DNA from: Deltaproteobacteria bacterium
GTDB taxonomy: Bacteria; Myxococcota_A; UBA796; SXON01
NCBI GenBank assembly: GCA_947445035.1
Contig: CANFCK010000010.1
Location: 62,001 to 126,000 of the forward strand
Direction of reading: 5' to 3'
Length of the DNA stretch: 64,000 nucleotides
In this document: positions 32,815 through 42,134 of the stretch, in pieces
Layout of the letters: each line of letters opens with the position of its first letter
Position numbering within the stretch: the stretch's first letter is position 1
Position numbers and translations under genes: made by a program
Notes under the pieces: generated by a model
Databases searched by the model: none
What the model saw: only the letters and a program-made list of their open reading frames with translations
Told to the model about the DNA's origin: nothing

Positions 32815-34818
32815 GTGCGTGTGCGTCCTTCGATCTTGGTACTGTTGGCGCTGGCGGGCTGCGGCTTCGGTGGAACCGAGGGGGGAAGCGACGATCCCAA
32901 CCAGCTCGTCTCGTGGAAGGACGAGGACGGGGACACCATCCTTGACCTGGACGAGGGCTATGTCGACCCCGCAGAGGTCGACTCGGCCGATGAGCAGGCC
33001 GGAATCTCGACCGACAGCGACGAAGATGAGACGCCTGACTACCAGGACCTCGACAGCGACGATGACGGCATCGACGACGACATCGAAGCGGGCGACGAAG
33101 AAGTCATCACGCTCCCTTGGGACAGCGACCTGGACGGCACGCCCGACTTCCGCGACCTCGACAGCGACGACAACTGCATCGACGACGAGGACGAAGGCCA
33201 GAAAGACAGCGATGACGACGAAGTCCGCAACTACGCCGACCTCGACGACGACGGCGACGGCATCCTCGACACCATCGAAATTGGCGCGGACTGCGCCGTG
33301 CTCGACTCCGATGGCGACGGCGACCCCGACTACCTGGACGAAGACAGCGACAACGATGGCGCCAGCGACGCGATCGAGTCCGGCACCAGCGCCTGGGAAA
33401 GCCAGCCCCGCGACCTCGATGGCGACGGCACCCCCGACTACCTGGACCAAGACAGCGACGGCGACGGCTTCTCCGATAGCGACGAATCCGGCGGCGGTGA
33501 CAACGCGCTCGACACCGATGGCGACGGCATGTGGGACGGCGCCGACACTGACGCCGACGGCGACGGCATTCTCGATGCCGACGAGGCCGCGCACGGCACC
33601 GATCGGCTCAACTCCGACAGCGACGGGGATGGGTTCACCGACGGCGCCGAGGTCGCGGCAGGCACCAATCCGGCCGACGCCGGCAGCGTGATCGAGGGCA
33701 TCTACGTCACGGTCCCCGAGCGGACCAACGTCGAGGAGACCTTCGAATTCACCCTCAGCGTCAGCCAGGGCGACATCGGCTTCCTGCTCGACACCACCTG
33801 CTCGATGTCGACCACGCTCAGTTCGATGGCGTCGCAGTTTTCGACGATCGTCACCGAGGTCTCGGCCCAGGTTCCTGACGCCCAGTACGGCGTCGCCACC
33901 TACGACGACTACAACTACGGTACATATGGCACCAGCGGCGACCTGGTCTACTCCCTGGTCCAGCCCGTCACCAGCAGCACCTCCCGCGTGCAGACCGCGC
34001 TCTCCGGTCTTGGTATCCACAACGGGGTGGATGGCCCAGAAGGCTCGATGGAAGCAGTGTATCAGGCGCTCAGCGGCGCAGGCTACGACATGAACTGCAA
34101 CAGCAGCTTCGACTCGTCCAAGGACGCTCGCCCATTCATCGCCAGTGGCGGCGACCCCTTCAATGGCGGCGGCGGACAGAACTACGACGCCGGAATTCCC
34201 GGCATCGGCACCGGCGGCGGCATGGGCTTCCGCCCCTACGCGCTCCCGGTCATCGTCTACGTGACCGACAACTACATGCGCGACCCCGAGGACGGCTACG
34301 GGAGCCCGGGCGGCTGCCCAGGTGACGCCGGCGAGAGCGACGTGGTCAGCGCTGCGGGCGCGCTCAACGCCACCCTCATCGGCATCGCAGTTTCCGGCTC
34401 GTTGCCCGTCGCGCAGATGAACTCGCTCGCCACCCGCACCAACAGCTACGCCGACACGGATGGCGACGGCGCTGCCGACGACAAGCTCGTGTTCCAGTGG
34501 TCGGGCAGCTCGGCTACCCTGCGCACGACCATCGTTGACGCGATCAGCGATCTCGTCGACAGCGTCCAGTTCTCCGAAGTGACGCTGGCCGTGGACGGAG
34601 ACGAGTACGGTTTTGTGAAGTCCATCGATCCAGAGACCGTCGCCCTGTCGTCGAGCGCCAACGGCCAGGTGCTGGAGTTCGATCTTGTGTTCCGTGGTGC
34701 CGTCGCGGCGGCCGAGGCCGACCAGACCTACAAGCTGACACTCAACGTGCTCGGGGACGGGACCGTGTTGCTCGACACCCTCGACATCTTCGTCGTCGTC
34801 CCGGGGAGGACCTACTGA
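32815..34818 (+). CDS. Lipoprotein with calcium-type Asp repeats and a von Willebrand A domain (667 aa)
   Basis: [16 protein letters not shown] is a lipoprotein signal. Residues about 35-290 are a run of thrombospondin type 3-like repeats (D-x-D-x-D-G-x-x-D; for example [19 protein letters not shown]), expected to bind calcium in an extended rod. From about 320 a von Willebrand A domain begins with [18 protein letters not shown], the metal-ion-dependent adhesion motif (D-x-T-x-S), and continues with [12 protein letters not shown] and [15 protein letters not shown] small beta domain ends the protein. It should sit on the outer surface as an adhesin or envelope scaffold. Start is GTG 32815, or GTG 32821 in the same frame. 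The stop overlaps the next ATG by one base. Confidence 0.85.
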   Translation: MRVRPSILVLLALAGCGFGGTEGGSDDPNQLVSWKDEDGDTILDLDEGYVDPAEVDSADEQAGISTDSDEDETPDYQDLDSDDDGIDDDIEAGDEEVITLPWDSDLDGTPDFRDLDSDDNCIDDEDEGQKDSDDDEVRNYADLDDDGDGILDTIEIGADCAVLDSDGDGDPDYLDEDSDNDGASDAIESGTSAWESQPRDLDGDGTPDYLDQDSDGDGFSDSDESGGGDNALDTDGDGMWDGADTDADGDGILDADEAAHGTDRLNSDSDGDGFTDGAEVAAGTNPADAGSVIEGIYVTVPERTNVEETFEFTLSVSQGDIGFLLDTTCSMSTTLSSMASQFSTIVTEVSAQVPDAQYGVATYDDYNYGTYGTSGDLVYSLVQPVTSSTSRVQTALSGLGIHNGVDGPEGSMEAVYQALSGAGYDMNCNSSFDSSKDARPFIASGGDPFNGGGGQNYDAGIPGIGTGGGMGFRPYALPVIVYVTDNYMRDPEDGYGSPGGCPGDAGESDVVSAAGALNATLIGIAVSGSLPVAQMNSLATRTNSYADTDGDGAADDKLVFQWSGSSATLRTTIVDAISDLVDSVQFSEVTLAVDGDEYGFVKSIDPETVALSSSANGQVLEFDLVFRGAVAAAEADQTYKLTLNVLGDGTVLLDTLDIFVVVPGRTY

Positions 34819-35882
34819 TGCGCACCCTGCTTCCTGGATTTCTAGTAGCGTTCGCCGCGTGCGAGAACGAAAGCAATCTCGCCCGCGTCCCCGACATCTA
34901 TGGGCACGGGGACGGCTCGATCGCCGGCCGCGTATGCGACCCGGAGCGCTTCGTATGGCTTGAGGGTGCGACGGTCTACACCCACGTCATCGATACGTCC
35001 GGCGAGTTGCGCGACACCCGCAAAACCGAGTCAGATGAGGATGGAAGCTGGGTTTTGGACGGTTTGGCGGACGGAACCTACACCGTCTACGTGCAATATG
35101 GCTCCACGACCGTCGACATGTTCGACGTCAAGGTGTTCAACGGCCGGGAAACCGAGGTTCCGCAGGGAAGTTGTGCCGGCTCCGGCGACGTGGAGGTCGC
35201 GGTCATCACCGGCGACTTCGACGACTTCGATGCGGTGCTCCAAGCAGCAGGTGTCGGGGGCGCCCACGAGGTCAACGGCCAGAGCGGGGCCGAGCTCCTG
35301 CAGTTCTTGGAGAACCCCACCGAGATGGACGGCTACGACGCGATCTTCTTTGCCGGCGGTCACTTGGAGGACGGCATCTTCTACTCCACCGACGGCTCCG
35401 CGGCGGAGACGGTGACCCTGGTGAAAGACAACCTCCAGGCCTACGTCAACGCGGGCGGCATCGTCTTCGCCAGCGACTGGAGCTACGACGTCATCGAAGA
35501 AACCTGGCCGGCGCAGATCACCTTCCTGGGGGACGGCGGTCCAGAGACCGCGCAGGTCGGGGAACCTGAGCTTTTGAAATGCGACGTCAACAACGCCGAC
35601 CTCGAAGACGAGCTCGGCAAGGAGACGGTCAACGTTGACCTGGACCTCGACGCCTGGCCGGTTGTCGACGCCGTCGGTGACGAAGCGAAGGTGTTCTTGT
35701 CCGCGGACGCCACCTGGCGCAAGGGCATGGAGACTGGGACCGAAAAGAACTCTCCAATGCTGGTGGAGTTCGAGGTCGGCAAGGGCAAGGTGGTGTTCAC
35801 GCCGTGGCGAATGAGCGCCAACATCGATGACGCCAGGCTCAAGGTCGTGCGCTGGATCATCGGCCGCGAGCTCGAGGAGTGA
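34818..35882 (+). CDS. Lipoprotein with carboxypeptidase-regulatory-like and ThuA/GATase-like domains (354 aa)
   Basis: ATG 34818 overlaps the vWA gene stop. [17 protein letters not shown] is a lipoprotein signal with Cys15. Residues about 35-105 are a CarboxypepD_reg-like beta sandwich (SIAGRVCDPERFVWLEGATV, ending GLADGTYTVYVQYG). Residues about 125-350 look like a ThuA/glutamine-amidotransferase-like fold (EVAVITGDFDDFDAVLQAAG, YDAIFFAGGHLEDG, LQAYVNAGGIVFASDWSYD, GKVVFTPWRMSAN), without a visible catalytic Cys nucleophile. It probably forms a surface complex with the upstream adhesin-like protein. Function unknown. Confidence 0.7.
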   Translation: MRTLLPGFLVAFAACENESNLARVPDIYGHGDGSIAGRVCDPERFVWLEGATVYTHVIDTSGELRDTRKTESDEDGSWVLDGLADGTYTVYVQYGSTTVDMFDVKVFNGRETEVPQGSCAGSGDVEVAVITGDFDDFDAVLQAAGVGGAHEVNGQSGAELLQFLENPTEMDGYDAIFFAGGHLEDGIFYSTDGSAAETVTLVKDNLQAYVNAGGIVFASDWSYDVIEETWPAQITFLGDGGPETAQVGEPELLKCDVNNADLEDELGKETVNVDLDLDAWPVVDAVGDEAKVFLSADATWRKGMETGTEKNSPMLVEFEVGKGKVVFTPWRMSANIDDARLKVVRWIIGRELEE

Positions 35883-35892
35883 GCTTTCGGCG

Positions 35893-36774
35893 GTGAGCAG
35901 CGGACTGCTGGAGTTGTTTTCTGGCATCGGGGCGGCGGGCCGCGCCTGGGGTGGATCGGTCGTTGGCGCGATCGACCAGAATCCCCACGCGAACGCGACC
36001 TACCGGGCCAATCATGGCCTCGCGCCTCGCGCTTGGAACCTCGCGGGCGTCACCGCGGCCCAACTGAGCGCCTTTCAGGCCGAGCGCTGGTGGTTGTCGC
36101 CGCCGTGCCAGCCGTTCACGGTGCGGGGCGCGCGGCGCGACCTCGAGGACCCCCGCGTCAAGCCGCTGCTCCGCGTCCTCGCCATCCTGTGCGAGCTGCG
36201 CCCGCCCGTCGTGGCGATGGAGAACGTGCCCGGGTTCGTCGCGTCCGCAACCCGCGGAGAGCTGCGCGCCGCCTTGATCGCAGCGGGGTACACCCTCGAC
36301 GAACGACTCCTCTGCCCGACCTCGCTGGGGGTGCCGATGCGACGCCAGCGCTACTACCTGGTGGCCCGGCTTGGCCGCGATGGGGGCCACCGGTCCCAGT
36401 TCGAGACGCCCGCAGCCGCCCCGCCGGCGCGCCCGCTCGTGGGCTTTCTCGACGAGGTCCCGGAGCCCGCCCTGTACGTCAGCGAAGCGCTGATTTCGAC
36501 GTGGGGGCACTCGGTGAACATCCTGGAGGCCAAAAACCCTACCGCAGTCGCGACCTGCTTCACCTCGGCCTACGGGAGGTCGCCGGTACGTTCGGGCAGC
36601 TACCTCCGCGACGGCGGCGGCGTCCGCTACTTCTCGCCGGAGGAGATCCTCCGACTGATGGGCTTTCCCGGCGGCTTTGCCTTCCCGGCCGGGCTCGATC
36701 GCCACATCCGATGGGACCTGGCGGGCAACACGCTCAGCGTCGACGCGGTGCGTTCGCTGGCTCTGGAAACTTGA
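35893..36774 (+). CDS. DNMT2-like cytosine-5 methyltransferase (probable tRNA substrate)
   Basis: 293 residues from GTG 35893, eleven bases after the previous stop. C5-methyltransferase motifs in order: LLELFSGIGAAGRAW (SAM binding), WWLSPPCQPFTVRGARRDL with the catalytic PCQ Cys, VAMENVPGFVA (ENV), MRRQRYYLVARL, and EEILRLMGFPGGF then NTLSVDAV. Two points favour the Dnmt2/TRDMT1 subgroup: PPCQPFTxxG-x-x-x-D-x-x-D-x-R after the active site, and a C-F-T tripeptide in ATCFTSAYGRSPVRSGSYL, which is diagnostic for Dnmt2. Geobacter has a studied Dnmt2 homologue that methylates tRNA. No restriction enzyme is nearby, which fits. A solitary DNA methyltransferase remains possible. Confidence 0.78.
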   Translation: MSSGLLELFSGIGAAGRAWGGSVVGAIDQNPHANATYRANHGLAPRAWNLAGVTAAQLSAFQAERWWLSPPCQPFTVRGARRDLEDPRVKPLLRVLAILCELRPPVVAMENVPGFVASATRGELRAALIAAGYTLDERLLCPTSLGVPMRRQRYYLVARLGRDGGHRSQFETPAAAPPARPLVGFLDEVPEPALYVSEALISTWGHSVNILEAKNPTAVATCFTSAYGRSPVRSGSYLRDGGGVRYFSPEEILRLMGFPGGFAFPAGLDRHIRWDLAGNTLSVDAVRSLALET

Positions 36775-36798
36775 CGATCGGCCTGTACTCGGTAAGAA
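36771..36798 (+). promoter_or_regulatory. Possible promoter before the parvulin gene
   Basis: TTGACG (36771-36776) and TAAGAA (36793-36798) have a 16-base spacer, overlapping the end of the methyltransferase gene. The start would be near 36805, shortly before ATG 36820. The -10 is poor. Confidence 0.3.
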
Positions 36799-36819
36799 CG
36801 GCCGCGCTCTGAGGCTCCC

Positions 36820-37725
36820 ATGTTGTCGCTCGTCGCTTTCCTCCTCGTCGCCTGTGAACCCCCTCCTCCCCCGATCCCCGGCACGATCGAACGCAATGGC
36901 GAGGTGGTCAAGGTGATCAACGGCCAGAACGTCACCCAGGGCATGATCGACGCCCAGTTGGAGCAGTTGCCGGCGAACGTCAAGGACGGTCTGGTGGCCC
37001 GCGGACAGCTCGACAAGGTCAAGGATCAGGTCATCATCGGCGAGCTCCTCTACCAGGAAGCACTGAAGAAGAAGCTGCACGAAGACCCAAAGGTCAAGGC
37101 CGGAATCGGCTTTGCCGAACGCAATGCGCTCGCCACCGCGCTGATCGAACGCACCATCACCGAGCGCTCCACCGACGACGCCATCAAGAAGTACTACGAC
37201 GACCACGCAGTCGCGTTTGCGCGGCCCCAGGTCAAAGCTCGCCACATCCTGATCAAGGACAAGGCGGAAGCGACCGAGATCTTGGCGGCGGTCAAGGCCG
37301 ACCCCAGCAAGTTCTCGGCCATCGCCACCGAAAAGAGCGTCGACAAGGGCTCGGCGAAAGAAGGCGGCGAGCTCGGCTGGTTCGAGAAGGGCCGCATGGT
37401 TCCGGAGTTCGCAGATGCTGCCTTCGCGGCCAATAAGGGCGACATTGTCGGTCTGATTGAGACCAAGTTCGGCTTCCACATCATCGAAGTCGAAGACAAG
37501 CGTGAGTCGGTTCCGGTGGACGAGGTCAAGGACAAGATCAAGGAGCAGCTCCGCAACGAGGTCATCGAGGCGTACATCGAAGAGCTGAAGAAGGCGGCGA
37601 CGATGACCGACCCTGTCGCCGCAGCCGGCGGTGCCACCGTCACCCCTCCGGTCGAGGGCGCTGCGCCCGTCGCCCCCGCGCCCGACGCTCCGGCCACCGA
37701 AACCACGCCGCCGCCGGCACACTAG
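36820..37725 (+). CDS. Parvulin-type peptidyl-prolyl isomerase lipoprotein (301 aa)
   Basis: MLSLVAFLLVACEP is a lipoprotein signal (Cys12). An N-terminal helical chaperone region (about 25-125; GMIDAQLEQLPANVKDGLVA) precedes the parvulin domain (about 138-235): VKARHILIKDKAEATEIL, GELGWFEKGRMVPEFADAAF and IETKFGFHIIEVEDKRES. That is the PrsA/SurA/PpiC arrangement for folding exported proteins. A Pro/Ala/Thr-rich tail ends the protein. It should act in the periplasm, anchored to a membrane. The FabL-like gene follows five bases after its stop. Confidence 0.88.
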   Translation: MLSLVAFLLVACEPPPPPIPGTIERNGEVVKVINGQNVTQGMIDAQLEQLPANVKDGLVARGQLDKVKDQVIIGELLYQEALKKKLHEDPKVKAGIGFAERNALATALIERTITERSTDDAIKKYYDDHAVAFARPQVKARHILIKDKAEATEILAAVKADPSKFSAIATEKSVDKGSAKEGGELGWFEKGRMVPEFADAAFAANKGDIVGLIETKFGFHIIEVEDKRESVPVDEVKDKIKEQLRNEVIEAYIEELKKAATMTDPVAAAGGATVTPPVEGAAPVAPAPDAPATETTPPPAH

Positions 37726-37730
37726 GCCCG

Positions 37731-38498
37731 ATGGCCGCCGTCGTCATCCTCGGCGCCTCGTCCGGATTCGGCGCTGCGGCGGCACGCGCGTTCGCCAAAG
37801 CCGGCTTCGACATCGTCGGCGTGCACCTCGATCGGCGCGGCACCCAGCCCGCCGTCGATGCGGTGATCGCCGACATCGTCGCCGCCGGGCGCGTCGCTCA
37901 CTTCTTCAATCAGAACGCCGCCGACGACCAGGGGCGTGCCCAGATCGTCGCCACGGTGGCCGAACGGGTTGGCGCGGGCGAGGTCCGCGGGCTCTTGCAC
38001 TCCCTCGCATTCGGCTCGCTGGCGCCATTCGTCGGGACCAAACAGGTCACCCGCAAGCAGATGGAGATGACCCTGGACGTGATGGGGACCTCGTTGGTCT
38101 ACTGGGCCCAGGACCTCGTCACCGCGGGGCTGCTGGGGGCCGGCGGTCGGATCTGGGCCATGACCAGCGCTGGGTCCCACATGGTCTGGCCCGGGTACGG
38201 TCCGGTCAGCGCCGCGAAAGCGGTGCTCGAAGCTTCCTGTCGCCAACTTGCGGTCGAACTGGCGCCCCACGGCATCACCACCAACGCGATTCTCGCCGGG
38301 GTCACCGACACCGCCGCTCTTCGCAAGATTCCGGGTTCGGAGGAGCTGATCGCCAAGGCGATCGCGCGCAACCCTTCCCGTCGGCTCACGACGCCCGAAG
38401 ACGTCGCGGATGCCCTCGTACTCTTGTCGGGGCCGGGGGCACGCTGGATCAACGGGAACGTGCTCAACATCGACGGTGGCGAGGACATCGCCGGGTAG
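37731..38498 (+). CDS. FabL-like enoyl-ACP reductase (short-chain dehydrogenase)
   Basis: 255-residue SDR. VVILGASSGFGAAAARAF is the nucleotide-binding glycine motif, but the catalytic site is Y-x6-K (YGPVSAAKAVLEA) rather than the usual Y-x3-K. That spacing and the segments DTAALRKIPGSEELI and MIRGQT-like RWINGNVLNIDGGED are hallmarks of the enoyl-ACP reductases FabL and FabI, with FabL the closer match. LHSLAFGSLAPF sits where FabI-type enzymes have the substrate loop. It would reduce enoyl-ACP in fatty-acid synthesis, NADPH being the likely donor. It could also serve a secondary lipid pathway. Confidence 0.75.
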   Translation: MAAVVILGASSGFGAAAARAFAKAGFDIVGVHLDRRGTQPAVDAVIADIVAAGRVAHFFNQNAADDQGRAQIVATVAERVGAGEVRGLLHSLAFGSLAPFVGTKQVTRKQMEMTLDVMGTSLVYWAQDLVTAGLLGAGGRIWAMTSAGSHMVWPGYGPVSAAKAVLEASCRQLAVELAPHGITTNAILAGVTDTAALRKIPGSEELIAKAIARNPSRRLTTPEDVADALVLLSGPGARWINGNVLNIDGGEDIAG

Positions 38499-38504
38499 CG
38501 CGGG

Positions 38505-38518
38505 CCGATGCGCATCGG
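38505..38518. promoter_or_regulatory. 14-bp perfect palindrome
   Basis: CCGATGCGCATCGG at 38505-38518 is perfectly self-complementary and sits six bases after the FabL-like stop, in the 74-base gap before the broken esterase gene. It could be an operator or part of a small hairpin. Nothing else supports a function. Confidence 0.25.
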
Positions 38519-38572
38519 TGGCGGCATCGCCGCGAGCGTCGGTATCTGGCCCTCCTGCCAGGGCGAAGGCGA

Positions 38573-39335
38573 ATGTTGATCACACTTCTGATCGCCTGCG
38601 CCGCGTCCATTTGGCCGAACAATCGGCAGCCGGGGGATGAGGACGACGCCCCGATCGACACCGCGGAGTCCGGGACAGCGCCAGCCGCGGCCGACGTCCT
38701 GTCGGCGCTGGCGGCGAATCCGCACCACGCGCTTCAGACCTACGCCGACACCGATGGGTGGCCCGTACACATCGCCGAAGGCTGGCTCTTCGCCTATGCG
38801 CAGTCGGGCCAGTGGTCGGTCGCAGGAGAGTTCTCGTCGTGGGCCGAGCGGCCCATGTCCTGCGCCAACCAACTCTGCACGCTCCTCATCGCCGACGTTT
38901 GGGACCCGGACACCATCGGGCTCCTGGGGAGCTCGCTGGGAGGGCTCATCTCGTTGCACATCGCCGCCCGGCACCCCGCAGAGTTCGACTTTACGGCGTC
39001 TATGTCGGGCACCCTCGGCTGGGGGAGCATTGAAGATCAAAACGAGACAATGATCGCGCGCTATCGCGATGCGGGTCACCGCTCGACGGCCCTGTACCTC
39101 GACTCGGGAGGCGCCGGACCCTGTCGCGATAGTGATGGCGACGGGACCGAAGACGACGACCCCGTCGCGAGTGACAACTACTGCGAGACCGTCCAGATGC
39201 GGACTGGGTTGGAAGCGGCCGGGTATGCACATGACACCGACCTGTGGCATTGGTGGGAGCCCGACGCTCCCCACAACGAGCCGGGCCTGGGCGGCTCGTG
39301 TTGGCCGCCCTCTGGCGATCTTCGCGGCCCTGTAG
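38573..39335 (+). pseudogene. Secreted esterase gene with internal deletion and frameshift
   Basis: ATG 38573 opens MLITLLIACAAS (lipoprotein signal). Residues 45-110 resemble the N-terminal carbohydrate-binding-like domain of enterochelin-esterase-type hydrolases (GWLFAYAQSGQWSVAGEFSSW, then CANQLCTLLIA). The frame then passes at once to DTIGLLGSSLGGLISLHIA, the nucleophile elbow with G-x-S-x-G-G. The roughly 130 residues that normally lie between (rest of domain 1 and the first core strands) are missing. Near 39284 the reading frame shifts: similarity in WHWWEPDAPHNE continues as RAWAARVGRPLAIFAAL in the -1 frame, to a TAG at 39333, which fits one inserted C. With both defects the product should be inactive. 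A sequence or assembly error is the alternative. Confidence 0.68.
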
Positions 39336-39371
39336 CGGCAGGCATTGGCGGCGCGAGGTTAGGTTCTCGCG

Positions 39372-40580
39372 ATGAACGTCCTGTTCCTCGCCCCGAACTA
39401 CCCCCCCGAGATGCAGGACTTCACCCGCGGCCTCAGTCAGGTAGGCGCAACGGTGTACGGCATCGGCGATGGTCCCGCCGGGACCCTCTCGCCCAAGGTA
39501 CAAGCGGCGCTCGCCGGATACCGCCCCGGCCGGCTCCACGATCGCGACGAGACCCTGCGGGCGGCCCGCAGCTTCGGCGTCGCCTTCGACCGCGTGGAGT
39601 GCCTCTGGGAGCCCTTTGTGGAGCTGGCCGCCGACCTTCGCGAGTGTTTCGGCATTCCGGGAATGTCCCTCGACGTTGCGCGCGGCTTTCGGGACAAGGA
39701 GTTGATGAAGGAACGCGTGGAGGCCGCTGGTTTACGCGTCCCCCTTCACGCCCGCGCGCGAACCGCGGACGAGGTTCGTGCGGCCGCCGCCAAGATCGGC
39801 TTTCCGGTCATCGTGAAGCCCATCGCGGGCGCCGGGAGCGCCGACACGTTCCGCTGCGACGACCAGGGCGAGTTGGAAGCGGCCCTCCAGAAAACGCAGC
39901 ACGTCGATGAGATGAGCGTCGAGGAGTTCGTGGAGGGGGAGGAGTTCACGTACGACACCATCTCCATCGACGGCCGCCCCGCGTTCGAAAACGTCGCCTG
40001 GTACCGCCCGCGCCCGCTCATCGCCCGCAGCAACGAGTGGGTGAGCCCGCAGGTGGTGGTGCTCCGAAACATCGACCAGCCCGACCTCGCAGAGGGTGTT
40101 GCCCTGGGGCGCCGGGTGCTTGGCGCGCTGGGAATGGGCACCGGCTACACCCACATGGAGTGGTACCGCAAGGCCAACGGTGAGGTCGTCTTCGGCGAGA
40201 TCGGCGCGCGCTCTCCCGGTGGCCACCTGGTCGATCAGATGAACTTTTCCAGCGACGTGGACCTGTTCCGCGAGTGGGCGCGCGCGGTCTGTTGGAAGAG
40301 CTTCGAGGGTCGGATCACCCGCGACTACAACGTGGCCATCATTTTCAAGCGCGCTCAAGGAAAGGGCAGGATCACCAGGATCGATGGCCTGGCCGAGTTT
40401 CTGCTGAAGTACGGCGCCCACGTGGCCACCGAAGAACTGCTGCGCCCCGGAACCCGTCGCCGGGACTGGAAACAGACCCTCCTCAGCGACGGCTTCGTGG
40501 TGATCCGGCACCCCGACCTCGCCGCCACGATTGCCATGGCTGACGAGTTCGGAGCCAACGTCCAACTCTTGGCCGAGTGA
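39372..40580 (+). CDS. ATP-grasp ligase of unknown substrate (402 aa)
   Basis: An N-terminal Rossmann-like preATP domain (NVLFLAPNYPPEMQDFTRGL) is followed by an ATP-grasp fold: FRDKELMKERVEAAGLRVP, FPVIVKPIAGAGSADTFRC with the ATP-binding Lys, VEEFVEGEEFTYDTISIDG, and the metal-binding end VVFGEIGARSPGGHLVDQMN. The family joins a carboxylate to an amine or thiol through an acylphosphate. Peptide-like natural products, amino-acid ligation and PurK-type reactions are all possible. Relatives of this type in bacteria often sit alone, as here. Confidence 0.82.
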   Translation: MNVLFLAPNYPPEMQDFTRGLSQVGATVYGIGDGPAGTLSPKVQAALAGYRPGRLHDRDETLRAARSFGVAFDRVECLWEPFVELAADLRECFGIPGMSLDVARGFRDKELMKERVEAAGLRVPLHARARTADEVRAAAAKIGFPVIVKPIAGAGSADTFRCDDQGELEAALQKTQHVDEMSVEEFVEGEEFTYDTISIDGRPAFENVAWYRPRPLIARSNEWVSPQVVVLRNIDQPDLAEGVALGRRVLGALGMGTGYTHMEWYRKANGEVVFGEIGARSPGGHLVDQMNFSSDVDLFREWARAVCWKSFEGRITRDYNVAIIFKRAQGKGRITRIDGLAEFLLKYGAHVATEELLRPGTRRRDWKQTLLSDGFVVIRHPDLAATIAMADEFGANVQLLAE

Positions 40581-40589
40581 GTCCGAGGA

Positions 40590-42128
40590 TCAGTCCCCGC
40601 GCTCCATCTTCTTGACCACCATCTGCACGTATTTGCGAATGTTCGGGATTTCCGGGTCCAGAGCGTACGCGCGCTGAAGGTCCTGGAAAGCCTGACGATA
40701 GTTCTTCCGGTAATAGTGGCTGATTCCGCGCCGGCAACGCGCCATCGCGTGGCTGCCGTCCAACTCCACCGCCTGATCGTAAAACTCGATCGCCCGCCGA
40801 TACTCCTTCCTGGCGAAGTACAGGTCCCCCGTCGCGACGTGGGGTTCGGGGCGGTCGGGATGAAGGTCTTCCGCCCGTTGAAAGTCACTCATCGCCGAAC
40901 TGTAGTCGCCGAGTTCCAGGTAACAACGACCCCGACCGATCGACGCGTCGCTGCGATCGTGGCGCAGGTCGAGCACGTCGGTGAAGCACTGGATTGAGGC
41001 CTGCAGGTCACCGCGTCCCGCCGCGGCCACCGCGTCATCCATGAGCTGAGCCACGCGGCCGTCGTCGCCGGCCGGCCGGATGCTGGGGGTCTGGGTCTGG
41101 GTGACCGGCGCGTCGTCCGCGTCATCGGTCAGGCGCGGCGCGGCCTCCTCCGCACTCCGCCCGCCACGCCGTCGGGCAGCCCCACCGCCAAGGCGTATCC
41201 CGCCCCCGGGAGCCGCTACTCCCACCCCAAGCAGCGCGTCGTCGTCGTCGCTGTCGGTGGTCGCCGTGACGTCTTCGTCGACGATGGCCGGACCCCCAGC
41301 GCGCACCCCCACCGGAGCCACCGCCCGCGGTGCCGGCGCCAAGGCTTCCGGCACGATGGTCTGCTCGTCGACCAAGTCGTCCCCTGAGCCCATGACCGAG
41401 ACCGCTGCGACATGACGAGGCGGCGCCGGCGCGCGCGGCGGCTCTACACGCTGCGGAGCCACCTCGGCGACCGGCGGGAGCGTTGGCCGTTCGATCTCCG
41501 TGGGGGGCGCGGCGGCCGCGCCGGCCCCGGGAGCCAGCGTCGGGCCGCGCGAGATCGGGAGCTCGAGCTCGCCAAGCTCATCGTGTTCTTCGCCCGCCGC
41601 CGAAGCGGACAGGGCCAAGTCGGGATCCGGAGCAGCAGGCGCCAGAGTTTCCGGGGCGGGGGTCTCGGGGGCGGGGGCCGGAGGCTTTACGGCCCGTTCG
41701 GGCTCAGGGGCGGGGGTTGGCGCGGCGGCCAGTCCCCGCCGCTCGTTCGCGCGCGGCGCCGGTACCGCCGTCGCCACTTCCCGGGTCCGCCCCATGGCCA
41801 TGTGGCGTTGAAGTCGCGACGGCGACGCCGCGGACGCGCTCGGCGGGCTCACCCCCGCGGAAACCGTGTTGGCATCTCGCGGCGTGGCATCATCGTCGCT
41901 GCGCTCACTGGGGGGGCGCCCAATCCGCGCCCGAAAGATATCGACCCGCCGATCGAGCAGCCGCTGCGCCTCGCCGATGCGGAGAACCTCATCGTTGACG
42001 GCGATCGACACGGCGGTAAGGCCCGAAAAGCTCAGGTGGTCGGCGGCAAGCCGAAGCACCGCCGCCCGCCCCGCGCCGAGGGTTGCCAAGAGCCGCTCCG
42101 CGGCCTGGAGCGTGGTGGGTTCGGCCAT
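40590..42128 (-). CDS. TPR protein with long Pro/Ala-rich disordered middle (512 aa)
   Basis: Residues 1-70 form a helical domain with no assignment. About 90-330 is a low-complexity Ala/Pro/Glu region with acidic patches (TATTDSDDDDALLG). The C-terminal 160 residues contain three to four tetratricopeptide repeats, for example MDDAVAAAGRGDLQASIQCF, GRCYLELGDYSSAMSDFQRA, GDLYFARKEYRRAIEFYDQA and ISHYYRKNYRQAFQDLQRA. It likely scaffolds other proteins. The coiled-coil gene upstream ends six bases before its start, so the two form an operon. Confidence 0.75.
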   Translation of the reverse strand: MAEPTTLQAAERLLATLGAGRAAVLRLAADHLSFSGLTAVSIAVNDEVLRIGEAQRLLDRRVDIFRARIGRPPSERSDDDATPRDANTVSAGVSPPSASAASPSRLQRHMAMGRTREVATAVPAPRANERRGLAAAPTPAPEPERAVKPPAPAPETPAPETLAPAAPDPDLALSASAAGEEHDELGELELPISRGPTLAPGAGAAAAPPTEIERPTLPPVAEVAPQRVEPPRAPAPPRHVAAVSVMGSGDDLVDEQTIVPEALAPAPRAVAPVGVRAGGPAIVDEDVTATTDSDDDDALLGVGVAAPGGGIRLGGGAARRRGGRSAEEAAPRLTDDADDAPVTQTQTPSIRPAGDDGRVAQLMDDAVAAAGRGDLQASIQCFTDVLDLRHDRSDASIGRGRCYLELGDYSSAMSDFQRAEDLHPDRPEPHVATGDLYFARKEYRRAIEFYDQAVELDGSHAMARCRRGISHYYRKNYRQAFQDLQRAYALDPEIPNIRKYVQMVVKKMERGD

Positions 42129-42134
42129 GGGTGA

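Noticed and set aside
32272-34020. Long minus-strand frame opposite the Asp-rich repeats
   Set aside because: Its Val/Gly/Ala periodicity is the complement of GAC-rich Asp repeats, so it is a shadow.
35857-37722. 621-residue minus-strand frame over the methyltransferase and parvulin genes
   Set aside because: No domain is recognisable and the plus-strand genes have clear motifs.
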